Source: Limonium bicolor (lineage: Eukaryota > Streptophyta > Magnoliopsida > Caryophyllales > Plumbaginaceae). From it: a stretch of DNA of 64,000 bases. The stretch spans positions 485,561,594-485,625,593 of the forward strand of contig CM041777.1 of NCBI GenBank assembly GCA_023374045.1. Reading direction: 5' to 3'. This document shows positions 56,845-64,000 of this stretch, in pieces. The notes under the pieces are model-generated. The model ran no database searches and was not told the origin of the DNA. It was given only the letters and a program-made list of their open reading frames with translations. Each line of letters opens with the position of its first letter. Positions within the stretch are counted from its first letter, which is position 1. Made by a program: the position numbers and the translations under genes.

Positions 56845-59800
56845 GTCTATCCCTCTTAAAAGAACTTCGTCCCGAAGTCATATTCCCCAATTCAAATAGT
56901 CCTAGAACATCTAGTTCCATACTAATCTCAACTCTAGGGATCAAGTCCCGTATCTCAACAACTTTATCTCCCAGTGCATGTCTAGCACATATCATCTCGA
57001 TAACATCCACAATAATAACCACTGAGCACAACAAGTGCACATGTATATCAACCCAAAGTGTAACAAGAGTACACATATAAACAGTCAAAGTGCAACAAGA
57101 GAGCACATCGACTAGCTAGTGCAACGATAGTGCACCTATGTTCCAACCAAAATGAAACAATCATACACATACACTCAACCATCGATGGTGAAAACCATAG
57201 CAAAGGACTTTCCTGAGTCCACAACATTCACAAACATATAGGTACGTATATATCTAACTATTATCTCAAATGATACTCACACACTACCACCAAGTGCATA
57301 AATGCACATATAACCAAACGTCTATAGCTACCCGCGGGAGAGCGGTCTTAACGACAAAGAACTTTATGGTCCACAGTCCCTTGGGTAGTGTCACCTAATC
57401 TCCACAATATTTAAGCTCATCATCTTCACATATTTGTGTCCACTTGTAGGGAGTTTCGGGAATCATCCAACTCCGACGTAGTCTGCGTCAGTGCTGGACT
57501 ATCCTTCCACCCCAATTTGTGTTCAGCCTCCCTTGATCTGACTAGGACCAAGTTTGACCTCCCACGTCAATTTCAACCAACCAATTTATTTAACTAGTTC
57601 TAGTCTTATACTCTATTATTTTTGTCACATTGTGTTCAGTAGATACACAAACCAACTAGTATCATTAATCTAGTCATAGACACAAATGATTGTACTTATC
57701 TCAACCATAGAACAAAGTTCCTTTAATTCACCACCCATCCATTTCCTAGAGGTTTTAACTTCCACTAGGCTACTAAACGGTTCCATACCGATATTACTGG
57801 AGTTTATACTCCCTCTTACTAGTATTCCCACATTAGAATTAACAAGTTTGGCAGGTTTTGTCAAGTATAAGTATACATATCAAAATATCATACAAGTATC
57901 ACGTAGGATACATCATAAGTAAATGTATAAACACATGCAACCAAGTATCTCATAGGATACTTAACACACATACGAGTGCACAAATGCACATCCAACAACT
58001 AACTAAGTATGGCCCACGTACGCACATATACAGGCAAACATAGTTTAAGTATGCCCCGCATACACACATATATAAACAAACATAGTTTAAGTATGCCCCG
58101 CATACACACCCACCAAAACTTAGTGTACCCTGTGTACTGCCAAGAGGCTCTACCCCCCTTAAAAGGGTTACTCCCCCGTACCCCACAAGTATACAACAGC
58201 AGCTATGCCAAGAGCGTTGGCTACTTGGCTCTCCTAGAGTTCTCAAACTCCCATGGTTCGACCAAAGGACTTAGACCCTTTAATGGTCTTGTTCCTGGTC
58301 TCCCTCGTTTCCCTAATGAAACTTCGGAGTGAAGTCTTGTCATATTCGAGAGACGGGTCTATCTCTAGTCAATTGGCTCTAAAAGGAAAAATATACTAAG
58401 GGTGAGGCGTGTGCTTTTTTAGCCAAATGCGTGGAGTACTTTGTGCGCTCTCCCTAACATGTTCTAATGGGCCCACTCGCTCCGTAGCGAGGTGCAGACC
58501 CACGTAATAGGGCTTGGTTTTCCCTTTTCATTCCTAAAGACATATTATAGATGGTTTATTGGCAGCAAGTTATTGCTGACCTTGTTCAAATAAGACAGTG
58601 TCATTCATGGTCTTTTCTTAATTTGGAAATAGGGGTATCTCAATCGGTGCGGTATCGTTAATTATACATGCACACGATTAGGTCTAAATCGTATCCAAAT
58701 GTTCTGGATTACTAGCACGGAATATATTTTGAATTGTTATTATCTTCACTCATTGGTTTCTAGTTGAGGTGAAGTATGACATTGGCTATTGTTTGTCCTT
58801 AGTGCTCTTTGCACTAGTCTCTGAAATTTTGAGATATATTAGCCAATAAATCCACGAAGATAATTCTTGTCATTCCGTGTCTCCAGGTTGTTTTGTTCCG
58901 GAGTAATACGTTAGTTGTAGTTACTTCTTGTTGATAAACATTGTATCTTCCTATATGACGGTCAAATAACAATGTTAGTATGGTTCGCCCTGCTTTGTGC
59001 TAAGAGAAGCCATTTGTTGTTCTCATCTTTATGTTCTACATCTTTCGGCATCCCGTATGGGTATGCTCTTTGGCAGCTGGGGCATTTGTCCCCTGGTATG
59101 TTTCATATGTTTTCTATTTTTCGTGTTGTTCCACCCGGAGTGTAAGTGTACACTCATGTTTTTCTGTGTGGTTATATAGTATTGAACGCTGCATTTATTT
59201 GGAGCGTTTCCTTGAATGGTCTAGGCTGTTGTATAGCCTGTCTCAATTTTAGTTCCTTATAATTGAGTTTTATGCGAGTTTCACTCGTCTGTTATTCGCC
59301 AACGTATTTATTATTAATGGTTGTTTACAATGGTCGCTTCCGTGTGCGCCATACCTTATTATTACGACGGTTGCAAGTTATTGTGATATTTGCTATATAG
59401 CTTGAGGCATTCGCTGGTATACTAGCCTTGCCTTTATTTTATTGTATGGTATTGTGTTTATGTTCAACCCGCTTTGGGTGAAAGCATACCATTGCTCTAA
59501 ATTTGAGCATACGGTGGTTGTTACATCATACCGTATTACCTTGTGGTTTTCGTTTGGAGGATAGTTCTCTTTATGCCCCTCTTCCGGGTGGCTATTATTA
59601 TCATTAAATATGTTCTTTTGGATGACCAGGATTGTGCTTGTGTAAGTAACTCTTGATCCTTATTAGGATTTTTATATATTTACTAGCCCGTTTAATGGGT
59701 TTTCATGCCTTGTCATTTAGTTGACTATCGGCTCTTTCGTCTTTTAGAAGGTTTTCTATAACGTTATTGTGTTAACCATTCTTTTGTGGAGTTACGACTT

Positions 59801-62778
59801 TAGTCGTGTTATACTCGAGGTTTTTGGTTCCTCTAGTCTCATTGGTTAACTAGGACTTTTCTCATCAATTTATTCGAGGTAACTAGTTGCACTGGTCTGG
59901 ATTTGCATCACTAACCTTGGCACGGAGTTGACAACTTGTTGTGTTCCTTACACTACTTGTCTACATGTATGGGGTACCCTACTGATGCATTACTACTTAC
60001 TTGACTAACTTACAAATAAGTATGTCAAGCCCACAAGCTCCTATGGAGTGCGGTCGTCCCATATCCCGTTTTGTATACTCGTAGTGTTTGTCACACGTTT
60101 GTGAAGTATTCTGTTGTCAATCTCCCTTTTTATTTAGTGTTGGGGCGTGTCCCGAGTGAAATTTTGTTCTCTAGGTCTCCTGCCCAATGGGTATGATTAC
60201 ATATCTTCCATTAGATGTGTGCTCGCGTTATTTCGCCCTAATGGTGCGGTTCATATTGTGATGGTACAAGGTGATTTTCCTCATCTGCCATTGGTTTCAT
60301 TGTTGACGTAAGTTTACTGATGTTTTAAAGGAATTTTTTTTGACCTCCTGCATTGGCAAGTCCATGTTGGTCTATTGGTTAATAAGTTCTTTATTAAAGT
60401 GATTCCATGTATTGACTCCAAATTACCGTTATCAGTTTATTTGTGCGCGGTTTAGCGCTGGTTGATCGTTTTCAAGCTCTTGTATTTGTGTGGGTTATTT
60501 ATTCGTTTATAGCACTTATTTATAGTGCTTGTAACTTTACCTTTTTCCTGGGTTACATCCTTTAGTGTAATTTCGGACTTCATGGTGAAGATCTTTGTTC
60601 TCTTCTTTTATGGAAGTCCCCATTGTAGTTGGGTCTTTAACCAGTTTTCATCATTTGTTGTATCATTTTGGGTGTTGTTGCTCTAGTGGCATATATTGGA
60701 AGGTAGTTGGAGGCGATACTTTTCGCTCTCCTGAACTCGTGTCCTTATAGTGGTATATTAGAAACCTTCACTTAGGTTTGTGTCACAGTGTTTAAAGTTA
60801 GGGTCTCGTATTATTGATTAGGCTGTTGCCATCGTTTAACTCACATTATTTTTATTACTGACAGTCGTCATGTTAGTAGACGACTTGTCTTAAGTACGTA
60901 CCCATATTTGTCACCTATTAAATAGCGGGACACCAATGGCGGTAGCCATTCCCTTAATGTGGGAACTTCGTCCAATGATCAGTGTGATCAAATGGAATAA
61001 CGGTTATAAAATTTTATCTCGATGTTTGTTCATTCTTGTTGGTTATGGTACTCCTTGGTAAAGATAGTACTTTGGATGTTAATTGTGTAAGTATTTAATG
61101 CCAATTCACATTTACGGGTTGGTTTAGGTAATAACTGTGTTGCAGTATAACGTGCTCATCATTGGTCCTATTGAGGACTAACATGTTCTTTCTTTTTCCC
61201 GGTATTTATTGTGTGTTGGTGTGTGCCATTTTGGGCATAGAATTGGCCCTGATCGTTACAGGATCTTACTTTCTTATACAATTCCCTATATATTGGGGAG
61301 TGAGTTGTTACTCACGAGTATTCACATTTGGTACCTCATTCATTAAATTGGATATATCCTAGCTATCTATAGCTGGTGTACTTCGATTCCTTGCTTTCCT
61401 ACCGTCACTAATGATGGCGGAGCATCCAGGAAGTGTTACAAAGTTTCATATAAGGTTGTGTCGGTCCTACGAACTCAACACTTATCACTAGTAGTGATTG
61501 GCATCTAATGCTGGTATATGTTTATGGTGTTTGGCTTGTAAGCCGATGTTAATGATTATTAATGTTTAACGAATGTAGTTTGTTACGGGCTGGTGTGTGC
61601 CCTTTAGTTGTAATGGTCACTCATCGGTCCTCCCGGGGTTCGTAGGCCTCAATTTTTTAAGGGTTTTGTGACTCTATTTGTGATAGGTTGTAATCACGGA
61701 TTTTGTACGAAAGTTGTTCGAATAATTGGTGGTTACCGGTAGCCATGGTGTCATACCTTGTGGTCTACAAGGTCTCATAGAATTCGTTTGTAGTTGCAGC
61801 ACTTGTTATGGCAAGTGCGCGGGGTAGACGGAATGGTTAATGTATTGATTGTTATAGCGCTTGTTGTAGCAAGTGCGCCATGCAAGATGAGTTATTGGTT
61901 TAGAATTGTTGGTCTGTTTGACGCTTTGTTCGTTTGAGTATGGCTTAGGCGTTTCTAGTTTGGAAGGGGTAATATTATGGTTGTTAAAAGGTTCGTTAAA
62001 GTATGTGAGTTTCTTAGGGTGGTCCTATTGCTGGGCTGTCTAAGTTAGGCTCTTATCGAGCTTTGTTTCAGATATTCATCATGGTAGTAGGAAGTTCCTG
62101 ACTCATGTGTTCATGCAGTCAGTTTATTAAGTTAAGGAGTTGTGGTTACCTAGATCGCGCTGGGTACTAATACCAGCGCCTAAAGTTCCCGCAAAGTTCG
62201 AAGTATTCTGCCCCTGGGTGACTCCTTCCCCCTTCTGGTTGTACAAGCTGGGGTCTGCCCCTCGTAGCTACCTCGTGGTGCTTTGGGTCCAGCTGATGGA
62301 GTACTCTAGATGTCCTTGTTACGAAATTTCTTTATTAGGTGTTGTATTGTAGCAATTTTAAGTTAATTTTGTTTCGTAACTCTGCACAGTTATTGCGGTT
62401 GTAGGCTAGGTTCTTCTGAACTTTCTAAGTTGTATTTGGTTGAAGTCATCCCTTCCTTGGAGTGACTTCTAAGCGGTAATTGATTCCGCGTGTTATGAAA
62501 TTTTGTAGTCGTTTTAGACTCGTCATTCTATCTTTCACTCTTCACGTGCACTTGCTGGTGCTTTCCTTTGTTAACTGGACAGGGTTTTGATGTCTTATTT
62601 CTATCCCTCTTCGAAGCAGGGTTTAATGTATAATTTTTACTGCGTATAAGTAACGCTTAGATAGTGCGTAACTATCGGGACCCCCAGTCCTTATTGATTT
62701 ACCTATTCATCAGTTCTTTTATCTATCTTGTTATTACAACAATTACAACAATTACAACAATCACTTCGGTCTTCCTGA

Positions 62779-63063
62779 TCAGGAGGGATCTGTCGTCTCC
62801 TTAACGTCTTTCACTACATTGCCTCTATAGGTGATATTCGAGATATGGGCAGCGGTGGGTGGGGTACCACCACTGTTTCCTCGGAAGTTCTCCCAACAAT
62901 CTAGAGCGGCCGCTGTTGTCTCAACGCTATTCGAGATTGTAGGACCTCTATTATTCCCCGACATGTCCCACTTTTGGTGACCTCTACCTCTACTCGACAA
63001 CTGAGAATTAGGTGTCGTATATAAGTACTCGGTAAATACCTTGTTGCAAGCACAAGGAAACAC
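62779..63063 (-). pseudogene. gag: gag N-terminal remnant, element F
   Basis: The 94-codon minus-strand frame lies just after the leader, where gag starts in B and D. It has an RGRGHQKWDMSGNNRG segment and a low-complexity Asn/Thr/Gly-rich part. There is no match to the Gag core. Position is the main argument. Confidence 0.4.
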
Positions 63064-63209
63064 ACGTTAGTTTAGAATATGCTTTCGTGCTCTAAGCGCG
63101 GTTGGGACTCTAAAAGTCTCGTACCTCACAGACGTTCCCGTTTACCCATGGTAAGTCCTATGCTCACTGTCCCTTAATCCTAATATCTCATCATCAGAGC
63201 GGTACTGCA

Positions 63210-63220
63210 CTCTGATACCA
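63210..63220 (-). other. Primer-binding site of element F (initiator Met tRNA)
   Basis: The minus strand reads TGGTATCAGAG followed by T where the other elements have C. It lies five bases from the LTR end. Confidence 0.88.
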
Positions 63221-63331
63221 CTTTTTGTAACACCCCTAATCCTAATCCTGTAATATAGGCGTAAGTCGTAGCATAACAAAATATAATTCACAGCGGAAAA
63301 TAAAACTAACTAACGTTTGGTGTTACACGCC

Positions 63332-63353
63332 GTTACTCACCCATATGAGTAAC
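63332..63353 (-). ncRNA. Conserved U5 stem-loop, element F
   Basis: On the minus strand GTTACTCA and TGAGTAAC pair perfectly around TATGGG. Two stem pairs differ from element C, and both sides changed together. Confidence 0.6.
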
Positions 63354-63571
63354 AAGGCAACCTTACTCCATCCATCAACTTCAACTCCACACCGCTGTGA
63401 TGACGAGATACTGAACAATCTTAAACTTACAATCCAAATCCATCTAAACAAATGAGCAACTAACCCAATACAACAACTCCATAATATAGTACATAATAAA
63501 ACTAAAAGGTGTTTATTGAAAACACATCAGCTACCCTGTGTCCCGCACTCCGGCTTGTGTCTTCATTCGGT

Positions 63572-63621
63572 AACCTGAAATGTTTGGCCCACTGAAAGGC
63601 TCAGGAAACTATATGCTGGTA
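63572..63621 (-). promoter_or_regulatory. Conserved LTR hairpin pair and splice-like CAG/GT, element F
   Basis: In minus orientation ACCAGCATATAG, CTGAGCC, GGGCC and AACATTTCAG/GTTACC follow in the usual order. The hairpin arms are weaker here. Confidence 0.42.
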
Positions 63622-64000
63622 TGCTAAATGTAGTCTTAAATCATTCGGATCCCTTAAGTCGTTTAACCATCTTGATATTAGATTCTTTACATGCTGTACC
63701 AATACAATAATAATAATAATAACTGTAAATGTTAAGTAAACACATAATAGTTCACAACATATCATCACATAATAGTAAATATCAACCAAACAACAAAATC
63801 AACACCAATAACCCATAACAATACCAAACAAGATACGTATTAATCAACCGTACTTGTTAGTTGGCCTCATGGCCCTTATCCTCTCAAACCAACCACTTAA
63901 CCTTCCAATTAATTTCCACCTCGGGCGTCATGTTAGGACAACCCTTAATAACTTGATAATGGATAGTAGTCCCCTGGGTTCCAAAGGAACCGTTACCAGC

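Larger units (their letters stand above)
56845..63225 (-). mobile_element. Element F: decayed internal region of a Tekay-like element
   Basis: Right of the LTR scrap, CCCTCTTAAAAGAACTTCG-type text resembles the polypurine side of D. Landmarks of pol on the minus strand are a 3' untranslated block at 58,140-58,190, the integrase C-terminus near 58,455-58,540 (counterpart of [15 protein letters not shown]) and the protease to reverse transcriptase junction at 59,925-60,140. A gag start lies at 62,779-63,063. No other frame survives. I saw no AlkB sequence where B and D have it. Confidence 0.7.
63226..64000 (-). repeat. 5' LTR of element F (partial, runs off the window)
   Basis: The minus-strand LTR ends GGGGTGTTACA at 63,226. 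The U5 stem-loop and hairpin module identify its end. The rest lies beyond the window. Confidence 0.82.

Noticed and set aside
60743..61475. An AlkB remnant in element F at the expected distance from the primer site
   Set aside because: None of the AlkB motifs (HxD, RxNxTxR, GGFYT) could be seen. The region is too decayed for a claim.

Overview
The window is a repeat-dominated piece of a plant nuclear genome, probably a eudicot with a large, transposon-rich genome. Almost all of it belongs to long-terminal-repeat (LTR) retrotransposons, nested and in both orientations. I found no intact host gene and no tRNA, rRNA or CRISPR array. The Gag and Pol signatures, the initiator-Met-tRNA primer sites (TGGTATCAGAGC), the 4-4.5 kb LTRs and a chromodomain after integrase point to Ty3/gypsy chromoviruses of the Tekay/Del type.

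Layout. Element A (minus): decayed internal region 1-2,084 and 5' LTR 2,090-6,656. Element B (plus, 6,740-20,393): two young LTRs around gag, an AlkB exon and a frame-shifted pol. Element C (minus): decayed internal region 20,394-25,250 and LTR to about 29,682. Then AT-rich sequence and a low-copy stretch to 32,778. Element D (minus, 32,779-54,905, target duplication ACTGG): a relative of B with its own AlkB exon. Element E (plus, 40,165-47,456) is a non-autonomous Athila-like gag-protease element inserted in D between protease and reverse transcriptase. Then a LINE-like remnant (about 55,120-55,780), and element F (minus): truncated 3' LTR to 56,844, decayed internal region, primer site and 5' LTR from 63,226 past the window end.

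The outstanding feature is that B and D both carry an AlkB-type 2-oxoglutarate/Fe(II) dioxygenase domain between gag and protease, resembling plant ALKBH1-like proteins. It has HxD, a distal His and RxNxTxR. In B it sits behind splice-like boundaries. The donor after the Gag zinc knuckles (12,271/12,272) joins in frame either to the AlkB exon (12,404), which ends in its own stop, or to the protease-pol exon (13,272). I infer a cassette-exon switch between Gag-AlkB and Gag-Pol. One gag intron is present in both copies with unlike sequences. Another is in B and exactly absent from D, as expected if spliced RNA was reverse transcribed.

A second unexplained system is a set of arrays of 35-36 bp inverted repeats spaced about 72 bp apart. 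They occur in the LTRs of A, C and D, and in the LTRs and 3' internal region of the unrelated element E. Stems are uniform within a family and different between families. The chromovirus LTRs also share a small U5 stem-loop with compensating stem changes and a hairpin-plus-CAG/GT module near the LTR 3' end.

Most ORFs in the LTRs are shadows. Many single-base breaks in B, despite young LTRs, could be real decay with mobilisation in trans, or assembly indels.
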